From: Streptomyces sp. A3M-1-3
GTDB taxonomy: Bacteria; Actinomycetota; Actinomycetes; Streptomycetales; Streptomycetaceae
Reading direction: 5' to 3'
DNA: 64,000 bases
Assembly: GCF_024213665.1 (NCBI RefSeq)
Contig: NZ_JANAVP010000034.1
Span: 17,543 to 81,542, forward strand
The notes under the pieces are model-generated. The model saw only the letters and a list, made by a program, of their open reading frames with translations. It was not told where the DNA came from and did not search any database. Shown here piece by piece: positions 32,868 to 40,939 of this stretch (its first letter is position 1; the number at the start of each line of letters is the position of its first letter). Made by a program: the position numbers and the translations under genes.

Positions 32868-33704
32868 ATGCCGGGACCCAGGAAACTCGATCCGTCCTCC
32901 TCGCCACGGGCACTGCTCGGCGCGGAGTTACGCCACAAGCGCGAGAAGGCCGGCCTGACCCAGGACGAACTGGGCCGGCCGCTGTTCGTGAGCGGCTCGT
33001 TCATCGGCCAACTGGAGACGGGCACGCGCCGGATGCAGCCCGAGTACGCCCGCCAGATAGACCAGATCCTGGGTACGGACGGCTTCTTCACCCGCAACTG
33101 CAAGGCGGCGACGAAGTCGAAGTACCCGGATCACTTCGCCGAGGCGGCGGAGGCGGAGGCCGTGGCGCAGCAGATCAAGGAGTACGCACCGCTCCTGATC
33201 CCGGGGCTGTTGCAGACGGAGGCGTATGCGCGGGCGGTGTTCCGGGCGTTTCAGCCGACCGCCCCCGAGGAGGTCATCGACGAGCTCGTCGCGGCCAGGC
33301 TGGAGCGGGCGCGACTCCTCGACGATCCAACAACCCCCATGTTGTGGGCGGTACTCGACGAGGCGGTGCTGCGGCGGGCGGTGGGCGGCAGGCGGGTCAT
33401 GGCGGAGGCCCTGCGCCACATCGCCGGGCTGGCACGCCGACACCGGATCATCGTGCAGGTGCTGCCCTTCGTGGCAGGCGCCCACATGGCGCTGGAAGGC
33501 TCGCTCAAGTTAATGAGCTTCACCGATGCGCCACCGCTGGCGTACCTTCAGGGCCTGGGAACTGGGCAGTTGATGGACGATCCGCCAACGGTGGCACGCT
33601 ATGAACTGTCCTACGATCTTGTCGGGGCCAGCGCATTGTCACCGGAAGCGTCCGTGGCCCTGATCGAGTCGGCGTCGGAGGACTACGCGCATGACGAGCA
33701 CTGA
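32868..33704 (+). CDS. XRE-family regulator, Scr1/DUF5753 type, with a TTA codon
   Basis: 278 residues from ATG 32868 (GGGAG upstream; the ATG at 32844 has no ribosome site). HTH of XRE type: LGAELRHKREKAGLTQDELG, then SFIGQLETGTRRMQPEYA. The C-terminal DUF5753 region includes IPGLLQTEAYARAVFRAF and RHRIIVQVLPFVAGAHMALE. Such proteins pair with DUF397 partners, a regulator/antagonist pair of which WhiJ is the known example. A rare TTA leucine codon (33510-33512) lies in frame, so expression should depend on the bldA tRNA and thus on development. Confidence 0.92.
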   Translation: MPGPRKLDPSSSPRALLGAELRHKREKAGLTQDELGRPLFVSGSFIGQLETGTRRMQPEYARQIDQILGTDGFFTRNCKAATKSKYPDHFAEAAEAEAVAQQIKEYAPLLIPGLLQTEAYARAVFRAFQPTAPEEVIDELVAARLERARLLDDPTTPMLWAVLDEAVLRRAVGGRRVMAEALRHIAGLARRHRIIVQVLPFVAGAHMALEGSLKLMSFTDAPPLAYLQGLGTGQLMDDPPTVARYELSYDLVGASALSPEASVALIESASEDYAHDEH

Positions 33705-33987
33705 GTACGACCTGAGTACCGCCCACTGGCGCAAGTCCAGCTACAGCGGCGGCAGCGGCGGCGATTGCGTGGAGGTCGCAGAGGACTTCCCCGGTGCCGC
33801 CGAGTGGCGCAAGTCCAGCTACAGCGACGGCAGCGGCGGCGACTGCGTCGAGGTCGCCGACAACCTCTCCGGCATCGTCCCCGTCCGGGACTCGAAAGCC
33901 CAGCTCGGCCCGGCGCTCGTGTTCCGGGCCGGCTCGTGGTCGTCGTTCGTCTCCGCCGTCAAGAACGGGCAGCTCAGGGCCCCCTGA
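33691..33987 (+). CDS. DUF397 protein with internally duplicated motif
   Basis: 98 residues from ATG 33691, overlapping the regulator gene by 14 nt. DUF397 normally has one WRKSSYS-x-GDCVEVA block; here it occurs twice in tandem (WRKSSYSGGSGGDCVEVAE and WRKSSYSDGSGGDCVEVAD, 27 residues apart), followed by the usual VPVRDSKA end. The DNA repeat is nearly exact, so the duplication is recent. It is the expected partner and possible antitoxin-like antagonist of the XRE protein. Confidence 0.9.
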   Translation: MTSTEYDLSTAHWRKSSYSGGSGGDCVEVAEDFPGAAEWRKSSYSDGSGGDCVEVADNLSGIVPVRDSKAQLGPALVFRAGSWSSFVSAVKNGQLRAP

Positions 33988-34153
33988 TCCGGCCCGGGGC
34001 TCAAGCCTCGGAGCCCGAGCCCTCTTTCAGCGGAATGGGCGGTGGGTACTACCCACCCACCCGCCCAACTCCCGCGTATACCAGCGCGGATGACTTTCCG
34101 TGACCCGCTTGCCACAAAGCGTTGCGGCGGTCTAGCGTGCCCGCATAACGAAC

Positions 34154-34216
34154 AACCCCCGCCGGTGTGTCACCACCGACGAGGGTTTGACCAACACGAT
34201 CGAACGAGGCTCGATC
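34154..34216 (+). promoter_or_regulatory. two leader hairpins before the HTH/Uma2 operon
   Basis: First hairpin: 34154-34167 with 34174-34187, 14-nt arms with two C-A mismatches that become G-U on the other strand. Second: GATCGA (34198-34203) with TCGATC (34211-34216), whose 7-nt loop contains the GAGG ribosome site of the gene at 34219. The leader may control translation or contain an operator. Confidence 0.5.
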
Positions 34217-34218
34217 TC

Positions 34219-35103
34219 ATGGCTGTAGACCAGCTTAGTGCTGCCCCGCACGCCCCCGCACACCCCCTCGCCAATCCGGGCTACGGCAAGCGCAACGCAC
34301 CCGACCAACGCCCCCACCGCGCCGACGACTTCGCGCACCTCCCCCGCCGGGAGGCCGCCATCGCCGCGTACATCGACCGGCTCCCCGAGGGCGCGGACAT
34401 CTCCGTGAAGACCCTGGCCAAGGTCCTGCCGGACTACGGCCAGTGCGCCGTACGCACGGCCCTCCGCCGCCTGTCGGAAGCCGGGCACATGCGCTGGGGC
34501 AAGGAGCACCTCACCGACACCACGGGCAGCCCGCGTTGGGTGACCCGCACGTTCTTCTCCCGTACGGCCAGGGACGACGCGTGGTGGGCGGCGTTCACCA
34601 CCGGCAACGTCCCCCAGGAGCAGCCCCCTCCCCACCAGGAGCGGCCGCCGCGCACCCGCGCGTACGCCGTCCTCGCCTCCCTCGGCCGCACCGAACCCGC
34701 CATGACGCTCTCGGCGGCGGACTGCACCGCCCTGGAACCGCTGGCCGCCGAGTGGCTGGCGCGTGGCGCGACCGAGGCGGAGCTGCTGCATGCGCTGACG
34801 GCCGGCCTGCCCGTACCGGTCCATCACCCGGCCGGGATCGCCCGTGCCCGGCTGACCACGAAACTCCCGCCGCACCGACCGCAGCCCGCCCCCACACCGC
34901 AGCGCCCGGCCCCCCTCCGCACCCTGGAATGCACGGAATGCCGCGCCCCAGGACGCCCCGAAGCGCTCGCGGGCGGCCTCTGCCGCACATGCCGCCGCGA
35001 GGCACCACCCGCCACCACCGGGGGCCTGACCCCGGCCGAGGTTCAAGCCCACGCCACGCGCGTCCGCACCGCAGCCCGCATCCCGGAAGGGACCCGCACG
35101 TGA
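34219..35103 (+). CDS. HTH-domain protein with C-terminal Cys4 finger
   Basis: 294 residues from ATG 34219. Residues about 45-110 resemble a winged helix (ISVKTLAKVLPDYGQCAVRTALRRLSEAGHMRWG). The middle is helical. The C-terminus has a CxxC-x14-CxxC pattern (ECTECRAPGR, then LCRTCRRE) likely to bind zinc. Probably a DNA-binding regulator. The stop overlaps the Uma2 gene start by 4 nt, so the two are one translational unit. Confidence 0.75.
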   Translation: MAVDQLSAAPHAPAHPLANPGYGKRNAPDQRPHRADDFAHLPRREAAIAAYIDRLPEGADISVKTLAKVLPDYGQCAVRTALRRLSEAGHMRWGKEHLTDTTGSPRWVTRTFFSRTARDDAWWAAFTTGNVPQEQPPPHQERPPRTRAYAVLASLGRTEPAMTLSAADCTALEPLAAEWLARGATEAELLHALTAGLPVPVHHPAGIARARLTTKLPPHRPQPAPTPQRPAPLRTLECTECRAPGRPEALAGGLCRTCRREAPPATTGGLTPAEVQAHATRVRTAARIPEGTRT

Positions 35104-35669
35104 CCGTCGACCGCCCGCAGATGCTCGTAGCCGAGTTCGAGGAACTCGCGCATGCCGCGCCGGAGACGGTGTGGCTGGAGTTCATCGACGGGAAACTGGA
35201 GGTGAAGCCTCCACACGACGGCAACCACGGTGCGATCGTCGTGTGGCTGCTCAGGCAGTGCCTGTACCTGCGCCCTGACCTGAGCCTCTATCCGTACCTG
35301 GGCCTGAAGAGCGGTGGCCTTCTGGAGGACCGTGTCCGGCCGGACGGCGCCCTCGCTCACGACGGCCAGCTGGCAGGACACGGGGGGTGGTCCGACCCCA
35401 ACGGCTTTCTGATGACAGTCGAGGTGACCCTCCGCACCCCGGGCAACGACCGCCGCTGCCAGATCGCGAAACGCGACGGCTACGCGGCGGCAGGCATCCC
35501 CGTCCACGTCCTGGTCGACCGCGACACGAACACCCTCTCCGTCTACAGCGAGCCGGAGAAGGGCCGGTACCGAAAGCGAACCTCCCATCCGTTCGGCGCG
35601 ACGGTCCCGTTCCCCGGACCCGTCGGCATCACACTGAAGACCGAGAGACTCAAGGACTACACCCAGTGA
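35100..35669 (+). CDS. Uma2-family (DUF820) endonuclease-like protein
   Basis: 189 residues from GTG 35100. The restriction-endonuclease-like fold shows as VWLEFIDGKLEVKPPHDGNHG, then RVRPDGALA with the acidic site, MTVEVTLRTPGNDRRCQIAKRDGYAAAGIPVHVLVDRD, which supplies the E-x-K-like residues. Uma2 proteins are very abundant in Streptomyces and cyanobacteria; no biological role is established. Coupled to the upstream HTH protein. A second family member is at 58725. Confidence 0.9.
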   Translation: MTVDRPQMLVAEFEELAHAAPETVWLEFIDGKLEVKPPHDGNHGAIVVWLLRQCLYLRPDLSLYPYLGLKSGGLLEDRVRPDGALAHDGQLAGHGGWSDPNGFLMTVEVTLRTPGNDRRCQIAKRDGYAAAGIPVHVLVDRDTNTLSVYSEPEKGRYRKRTSHPFGATVPFPGPVGITLKTERLKDYTQ

Positions 35670-35718
35670 CGGGCCGACGCCATCGCCCGGCTGCCCGGAT
35701 GTCCGTACGCTTGGAGGC

Positions 35719-35940
35719 ATGAGCACTTTGCGGGATGAACTGCATGAACTCATCGACCGGCTGCCTGAGGCGCAGGTGGCACCGATACTCGCCATCGTGC
35801 GGGAGAGCACTCTGGCTGAGGACGGCGGAGACGAATGGCCCCTGCCCGACTTCGTTGGCGCTCTGTCGAGCGGCAAGGGGGACCTGGCTGCCAGGTCGAG
35901 TGAGATCCTTCGCGACGAGATGGGACGCCCGCCCGAGTGA
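35719..35940 (+). CDS. antitoxin-like partner of the PIN toxin
   Basis: 73 residues from ATG 35719. STLRDELHELIDRLPEAQVA, then PILAIVRESTLAEDG is the helical N-terminus seen in many small actinobacterial antitoxins; the C-terminal WPLPDFVGALSSGKGDLAARS probably threads into the toxin. The stop overlaps the toxin's GTG by 4 nt, the usual coupled order. Confidence 0.85.
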   Translation: MSTLRDELHELIDRLPEAQVAPILAIVRESTLAEDGGDEWPLPDFVGALSSGKGDLAARSSEILRDEMGRPPE

Positions 35941-36455
35941 TCGTCTGGGACACCGGTCCGCTCGTCGCCGCCGCGGATGCGGATGACAAGGACCACGCAC
36001 GCTGCGTCGAACTGATGCGCCGCACCCCTCGCCCCCTCCTCGTGCCGTATCCCGTCCTCACCGAGGTGTGCTACCTGCTTGAGCGCGAGAAGGGCACGCG
36101 CGCGGAAGCCGCGTTCCTGCGGTCGATCAGCGCCGGACAGATCAGCCTGATCCCGCTGAGCCGTGCCGATGTCGACAGAATGGCCGAACTCGTCGAGACG
36201 TATGCGGACTTCCCGCTCGGCGCGACCGACGCCTCGGTCGTCGCCATTGCCGAGCGCCTGGGTGCCGACGCCATCGCCACCCTTGACCGCCGTCACTTCA
36301 GTGTCGTGACGCCCCAAGCGGCCGCTGCCGTTCACTCTGCTTCCGTAAGCCGGGGCGTGACAGATCCCGCTGAACGCCACAGGGGCTGCACCCCCTGGGA
36401 GGAGGGTGCAGCCCCTGCGTACGTGCTCAGGACCGGCGATCAACCATCAGGTTGA
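35937..36455 (+). CDS. PIN-domain toxin (VapC) with run-on C-terminus
   Basis: 172 residues from GTG 35937. VWDTGPLVAAADADDKDH gives the first PIN Asp, then LTEVCYLLE, ATDASVVAIAERLG with the second Asp, and ATLDRRHFSVV with the last Asp. Normal relatives are about 130-140 residues and end soon after RRHFSVV. Here the frame goes on for about 45 residues through the groEL terminator hairpin and stops 1 nt from the groEL stop. This suggests loss of the original stop by a small deletion or frameshift; the core domain should still fold. Confidence 0.88.
   Translation: MIVWDTGPLVAAADADDKDHARCVELMRRTPRPLLVPYPVLTEVCYLLEREKGTRAEAAFLRSISAGQISLIPLSRADVDRMAELVETYADFPLGATDASVVAIAERLGADAIATLDRRHFSVVTPQAAAAVHSASVSRGVTDPAERHRGCTPWEEGAAPAYVLRTGDQPSG
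36380..36417 (-). terminator. groEL terminator (inside the VapC frame)
   Basis: A 14-bp perfect stem (36380-36393 with 36404-36417), loop about 10 nt, lies 38 nt past the groEL stop. It serves groEL and perhaps the convergent toxin gene as well, whose coding frame crosses it. Confidence 0.88.
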
Positions 36456-38078
36456 TCAGAAGTCCATGTCACCGCCCGGCATGCCGCCGCCCGCGGAGGC
36501 ACCGGCCTTCTCGGGCTTGTCGGCGATGACCGCCTCGGTGGTGAGGAAGAGCGCGGCGATGGAGGCCGCGTTCTGCAGCGCGGAGCGCGTGACCTTCGCC
36601 GGGTCGATGATGCCCTCGGCGATCATGTCGACGTACTCGCCGGTCGCGGCGTTCAGGCCGTGACCGACCGTCAGGTTGCGCACCTTCTCCACCACGACGC
36701 CGCCTTCGAGGCCGGCGTTGACCGCGATCTGCTTCAGCGGGGCCTCGAGGGCCAGCTTCACAGCGGCGGCACCGGTGGCCTCGTCGCCCTCGAGCTCAAG
36801 CTTCTCGAAGACGCTGGTCGCCTGGATGAGAGCGACGCCACCACCGGCGACGATGCCCTCCTCGACGGCGGCCTTGGCGTTGCGCACCGCGTCCTCGATG
36901 CGGTGCTTGCGCTCCTTGAGCTCGACCTCGGTCGCGGCGCCGGCCTTGATGACGGCCACGCCGCCGGCCAGCTTCGCGAGGCGCTCCTGGAGCTTCTCGC
37001 GGTCGTAGTCCGAGTCGGAGTTCTCGATCTCGGCGCGGATCTGGTTGACGCGACCGGCAACCTGGTCGCTCTCACCGGCACCGTCGACGATCGTCGTCTC
37101 GTCCTTGGTGATGACGACCTTGCGGGCGCGGCCGAGCAGCTCCAGGCCGGCGTTCTCGAGCTTGAGACCGACCTCCTCGGAGATGACCGTGCCACCGGTG
37201 AGGATGGCGATGTCGTTCAGCATCGCCTTGCGGCGGTCGCCGAAGCCCGGGGCCTTGACGGCGACGGACTTGAAGGTGCCGCGGATCTTGTTGACGACCA
37301 GGGTCGACAGGGCCTCGCCCTCGACGTCCTCGGCGATGATCAGCAGCGGCTTGCCGGACTGCATGACCTTCTCGAGGAGCGGCAGCAGGTCCTTGACCGA
37401 GCCGATCTTCGAGTTGACGATCAGGATGTACGGGTCGTCGAGCGACGACTCCATGCGCTCCATGTCGGTGGCGAAGTACGCCGAGATGTAGCCCTTGTCG
37501 AAGCGCATGCCCTCGGTGAGCTCAAGCTCCAGACCGAAGGTCTGGGACTCCTCGACGGTGATGACGCCTTCCTTGCCGACCTTGTCCATCGCCTCGGCGA
37601 TGAGCTCGCCGATCTGGGTGTCGGCGGCGGAGATGGAGGCGGTCGAAGCGATCTGCTCCTTGGTCTCCACGTCCTTGGCCTGCTCCAGCAGAGCACCGGA
37701 GACGGCCTCGACGGCCTTCTCGATGCCGCGCTTGAGGGCCATCGGGTTGGCGCCGGCGGCGACGTTGCGCAGGCCCTCGCGGACGAGCGCCTGGGCGAGG
37801 ACGGTCGCGGTGGTCGTACCGTCACCGGCGACGTCGTCCGTCTTCTTGGCGACTTCCTTGACCAGCTCGGCGCCGATCTTCTCGTACGGGTCCTCGAGCT
37901 CGATCTCCTTGGCGATGGAAACACCATCGTTGGTGATCGTGGGGGCGCCCCACTTCTTCTCGAGGACGACGTTGCGGCCCTTGGGGCCAAGGGTGACCTT
38001 GACGGCGTCGGCGAGCTGGTTCATCCCGCGCTCGAGACCGCGCCGTGCCTCCTCGTCGAACGCGATGATCTTGGCCAT
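36456..38078 (-). CDS. groL: 60-kDa chaperonin GroEL
   Basis: 540 residues from ATG 38078. The start AKIIAFDEEARRGLERGMNQ, ATP-site block AGDGTTTATVLAQ and the GGMPGGDMDF tail are all typical. It forms a double-ring ATP-dependent chaperone with GroES. No groES precedes it, so this is the monocistronic second copy (groEL2 in other Streptomyces). The upstream region holds two CIRCE-type HrcA operators. Full length, no oddities in sequence. Confidence 0.98.
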   Translation of the reverse strand: MAKIIAFDEEARRGLERGMNQLADAVKVTLGPKGRNVVLEKKWGAPTITNDGVSIAKEIELEDPYEKIGAELVKEVAKKTDDVAGDGTTTATVLAQALVREGLRNVAAGANPMALKRGIEKAVEAVSGALLEQAKDVETKEQIASTASISAADTQIGELIAEAMDKVGKEGVITVEESQTFGLELELTEGMRFDKGYISAYFATDMERMESSLDDPYILIVNSKIGSVKDLLPLLEKVMQSGKPLLIIAEDVEGEALSTLVVNKIRGTFKSVAVKAPGFGDRRKAMLNDIAILTGGTVISEEVGLKLENAGLELLGRARKVVITKDETTIVDGAGESDQVAGRVNQIRAEIENSDSDYDREKLQERLAKLAGGVAVIKAGAATEVELKERKHRIEDAVRNAKAAVEEGIVAGGGVALIQATSVFEKLELEGDEATGAAAVKLALEAPLKQIAVNAGLEGGVVVEKVRNLTVGHGLNAATGEYVDMIAEGIIDPAKVTRSALQNAASIAALFLTTEAVIADKPEKAGASAGGGMPGGDMDF

Positions 38079-38202
38079 GTGAAGTGGTCCTCCCGGACTG
38101 GGGTGGATTGCTCCGGACCGCGTGGCGCCCGCGACGGACGGCCAGCCTGCCTGACGGATCCTTGCCCCGCCGGGCCTGCGGGCCTCACCGACCCGGTCCT
38201 TC

Positions 38203-38229
38203 TTGTCACTCTCACTGGGAGAGTGCTAA
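38203..38229. promoter_or_regulatory. CIRCE operator copy 1 (HrcA site)
   Basis: TTGTCACTC-N9-GAGTGCTAA: right arm exact, left arm 7 of 9 to the CIRCE consensus TTAGCACTC-N9-GAGTGCTAA. It lies 125 nt upstream of groEL. HrcA binds it and represses in the absence of heat stress. Confidence 0.8.
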
Positions 38230-38238
38230 CGCCAATGA

Positions 38239-38265
38239 TTAGCACTCGACCCCTGCGAGTGCAAG
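38239..38265. promoter_or_regulatory. CIRCE operator copy 2 (HrcA site)
   Basis: TTAGCACTC-N9-GAGTGCAAG: left arm exact, right arm 7 of 9. It starts 9 nt after copy 1, so the exact arms of the two copies also face each other as GAGTGCTAA-N9-TTAGCACTC. The tandem layout would allow two HrcA dimers side by side. Confidence 0.72.
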
Positions 38266-38297
38266 CGACTCCGGAGGAGTCCCGGTGCGCGGACGCA

Positions 38298-38335
38298 CGA
38301 GGGGCCCGCACCCCTGATGGGATACGGGCCCCTCG
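38298..38335 (-). terminator. cold-shock gene terminator
   Basis: CGAGGGGCCCG (38298-38308) pairs perfectly with CGGGCCCCTCG (38325-38335), loop 16 nt. It lies 33 nt past the cold-shock stop and insulates the groEL promoter. Confidence 0.85.
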
Positions 38336-38368
38336 GCGTGAGTGCGTCGGTGGCCGATCGCGCCGAGA

Positions 38369-38572
38369 TCAGACGGCGAGCTTGACCATGTCCGCCTGCG
38401 GCCCCTTCTGGCCCTGCGAGATCTCGAACTCGACTCGCTGACCTTCTTCCAGGGTGCGGTAGCCGTCCATCTGGATCGCGCTGTAGTGGACGAAAACATC
38501 CGCACCACCGTCGACCGCGATGAAGCCGTACCCCTTCTCCGCGTTGAACCACTTGACGGTGCCCTGAGCCAT
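38369..38572 (-). CDS. cold-shock protein, CspA type
   Basis: 67 residues from ATG 38572, GGGGAG upstream. AQGTVKWFNAEKGYGFIAVDGG, then DVFVHYSAIQMDGYRTL and VEFEISQGQKGPQADMV: a single CSD with RNP1 KGYGFI and RNP2 VFVHYS. It is an RNA chaperone binding single-stranded RNA or DNA. The upstream 180 nt are A/T-richer than average and probably form the long structured leader usual for csp genes. Confidence 0.96.
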   Translation of the reverse strand: MAQGTVKWFNAEKGYGFIAVDGGADVFVHYSAIQMDGYRTLEEGQRVEFEISQGQKGPQADMVKLAV

Positions 38573-38892
38573 GCCTAACTCCCCTATTACTGGCCCTTGC
38601 ACAGACCCGCACTTCGCGGACCCGGGTCTGACCTCGCCGTAACGCGTCGACCGCGGCTGAATGTATCCGCACATGCGCTGTCTGCAACAGGTCAATCCGA
38701 CGAGAATTCTGAGCGCGACTGAACGCATAAACGTGGCGAATTCCCTGGATTCCAGGGCAAGTCGGGCTGGACATAGGGGAACCTATGTCACAAGAGCCGC
38801 ACACACTTTGACCTCACCCTGACGCGTTCTCATATGCACATGGCATGAACCGCGCAGGGGACTTCCCCAACCCTACCGCGCTCAACCATGCA
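38573..38892. other. intergenic and leader region of the cold-shock gene
   Basis: About 320 nt with no gene on either strand. It contains the cold-shock promoter and probable long 5' leader. A stretch of lower GC lies around 38690-38830. I could not define promoter boxes with confidence. Confidence 0.5.
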
Positions 38893-38931
38893 GAATTGCC
38901 CCCTCCGCTGCTATGGCGGAGAGGGCAATTC
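38893..38931 (-). terminator. terminator of the thrC / MoaD-like transcript
   Basis: GAATTGCCCCCTCCGC (38893-38908) pairs with GCGGAGAGGGCAATTC (38916-38931) with one mismatch and a 7-nt loop, 32 nt past the MoaD-like stop. Confidence 0.85.
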
Positions 38932-38962
38932 GGGTAACGCCGAGGTGCGAGCTGAGGTGCGA

Positions 38963-39238
38963 TCAGCCTCCGGCGACGGCCGGGATGATCGAGACGCCGG
39001 CCCCGTCGGGGGTCGCCGTCGCGAGGCCGCCCTCGAAGCGGACGTCGTCGTCGTTGACGTACACGTTCACAAAGCGGCGCAGCTTGCCCTGGTCGTCCAG
39101 CACGCGCGCGGCGATGCCCGGGTGGTTCTTCTCCAGGGACTCGATGACCTCGGCGAGGGTCGTGCCCTCCGCCGGGACCTCGGCCTTACCGCCCGTGTAG
39201 GTACGGAGGATGGTCGGGATACGGACACTGACGCTCAT
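38963..39238 (-). CDS. MoaD/ThiS-type sulphur carrier protein (CysO-like)
   Basis: 91 residues from ATG 39238. Ubiquitin-like fold: SVSVRIPTILRTYTGGKAEV, then TTLAEVIESLEKNHPGIAARV, VNVYVNDDDVRFEGGL, and the terminal Gly-Gly (PAVAGG) that is adenylated and thiocarboxylated. In actinobacteria such a protein next to thrC often acts as CysO, sulphur donor for cysteine made from O-phosphoserine; MoaD function is the alternative. It follows thrC by 51 nt and shares the terminator. Confidence 0.9.
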   Translation of the reverse strand: MSVSVRIPTILRTYTGGKAEVPAEGTTLAEVIESLEKNHPGIAARVLDDQGKLRRFVNVYVNDDDVRFEGGLATATPDGAGVSIIPAVAGG

Positions 39239-39289
39239 GCGGTGCTGCCTTCCGGGAAGCAGGGGGTACGGGGTCGGGGCTCGGGCTGC

Positions 39290-40624
39290 TCAGGCCAGGC
39301 CGGCGGCGCGGAACGCGTCCAGGCTGGGGCGGATCGTGGCGGTCGGTCCGGCGGTCGGCGCGACAGCCTCCAGCGTCTTCAGGCCGTCGCCGGTGTTGAG
39401 GACGACGGTGGTGAGGGCCGGGTCGAGCAGACCGTTCTCGATCAGCTTCCTGGTGACGCCGACGGTCACGCCACCCGCAGTCTCCGCGAAGATGCCCTCC
39501 GTCCGGGCCAGCAGCTTGATGCCCTCGACGATCTGCGTGTCGTTGACGTCCTCGACCGCGCCGCCCGTGCGGCGGGCGATGTCCAGGACGTACGGGCCGT
39601 CGGCCGGGTTGCCGATGGCGAGCGACTTGGCGATGGTGTCCGGCTTGACCGGGCGGATCACGTCGTGGCCGGCCTTGAAGGCGGCGGAGACCGGGGAGCA
39701 GCCCTCGGCCTGCGCGCCGAAGATCTTGTACGGCTTGTCCTCGACAAGGCCCAGAGCGATGAGCTCCTTCAGACCCTTGTCGATCTTCGTGAGCTGCGAG
39801 CCGGAGGCGATCGGGATCACGATCTGGTCGGGCAGCTGCCAGCCGAGCTGCTCGCAGATCTCGTACGCCAGGGTCTTGGAGCCCTCGCCGTAGTACGGGC
39901 GAAGGTTGACGTTCACAAAGCCCCAGCCCTCACCCAGCGGGTCGCCGATGAGCTCGGAGCAGAAGCGGTTGACGTCGTCGTAGTTGCCCTCGATGCCGAC
40001 CAGGTCGCCGCCGTACACCGCTGCCATGACGACCTTGCCGGCCTCCAGGTCGTGCGGGATGAACACGCAGGAACGGAAGCCCGCGCGGGCGGCGGCGGCG
40101 CCGACGGCACCGGCCAGGTTGCCCGTGGAGGAGCAGGACAGGGTGGTGAAGCCGAAGGCGCGGGCGGCTTCGACGGCGATGGCGACGACACGGTCCTTGA
40201 AGGAGTGCGTCGGGTTGCCGGAGTCGTCCTTGACGTACAGGCCGCCGGTCACGCCCAGTTCGCGGGCGAGGTTGTCGGCCTTGACGAGCTTGGTGAAGCC
40301 GGGGCTGAGGTTCGGCTTTCCGGCCACGTCGGCGGGGACGGGCAGCAGCGGCGCGTAGCGCCAGATGGTTTCGGGTCCGGCCTCGATCTGCTTGCGCAGA
40401 GCTTCGACGTCTTGAGATGACCCAGTGCCGCTCGGCAGTTCGTACGCCACTTCGAGCGGCCCGAAACAGGACGAGCAGGCGAAGATCGGTCCAAGCTCGA
40501 AACGCTCACCGCATTCGCGGCAGGAGAGGGCTACAGCGGGCCCGAGGTCGACAGCGCTCGCGGAGTTCGCGGTGTTCGCGACGTTCGCGGAGTCGGTGTT
40601 GCTTGCAACAGTCTGCACAGCCAT
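39290..40624 (-). CDS. thrC: threonine synthase
   Basis: 444 residues from ATG 40624, with AGGAGAAAGG upstream. PLP enzyme converting O-phosphohomoserine to threonine. It has the N-terminal Cys4 finger (CRECGERFELGPIFACSSCFG), the PLP-lysine block NPTHSFKDRVVAIAVEAA and the phosphate loop LSCSSTGNLAGAVGA. The insertion of a zinc-finger segment is typical of the actinobacterial form. Co-transcribed with the sulphur carrier gene. Confidence 0.95.
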   Translation of the reverse strand: MAVQTVASNTDSANVANTANSASAVDLGPAVALSCRECGERFELGPIFACSSCFGPLEVAYELPSGTGSSQDVEALRKQIEAGPETIWRYAPLLPVPADVAGKPNLSPGFTKLVKADNLARELGVTGGLYVKDDSGNPTHSFKDRVVAIAVEAARAFGFTTLSCSSTGNLAGAVGAAAARAGFRSCVFIPHDLEAGKVVMAAVYGGDLVGIEGNYDDVNRFCSELIGDPLGEGWGFVNVNLRPYYGEGSKTLAYEICEQLGWQLPDQIVIPIASGSQLTKIDKGLKELIALGLVEDKPYKIFGAQAEGCSPVSAAFKAGHDVIRPVKPDTIAKSLAIGNPADGPYVLDIARRTGGAVEDVNDTQIVEGIKLLARTEGIFAETAGGVTVGVTRKLIENGLLDPALTTVVLNTGDGLKTLEAVAPTAGPTATIRPSLDAFRAAGLA

Positions 40625-40822
40625 GGAGGCGAGGCCCTTTCTCCTCATCTTCCCCGTGGCGCACTTCGCCACGAGACGGAATTGGCACCTTCCCTAGCTG
40701 GGAGCCTCGCGGTGATATGTCGAGACCAGCTGGAGGGTTGCCGGGGCTTCAACGGGCCGTTTCCCTCTGCCCCTCTGGATGAGCGGTATGGCACTGGGCA
40801 CAGGCCCAGGCGTTTGTGTGCG

Positions 40823-40851
40823 GAACGACCCCCGGCATGCGGCGGTCGTTC
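40823..40851. promoter_or_regulatory. inverted repeat in the thrC-gpgS intergenic region
   Basis: GAACGACC (40823-40830) and GGTCGTTC (40844-40851) are perfect arms around a 13-nt spacer. It lies about 200 nt upstream of thrC and 90 nt upstream of gpgS, so it could serve as operator or as a leader stem for thrC. Confidence 0.5.
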
Positions 40852-40939
40852 GCGTTGTTCAAGACTGTAACCGAAGGCCCGGATGGTTGAGATAGTCGTC
40901 CGAACCGCGAGATGGATCACGTTTTCAGGAGACGCGCAC

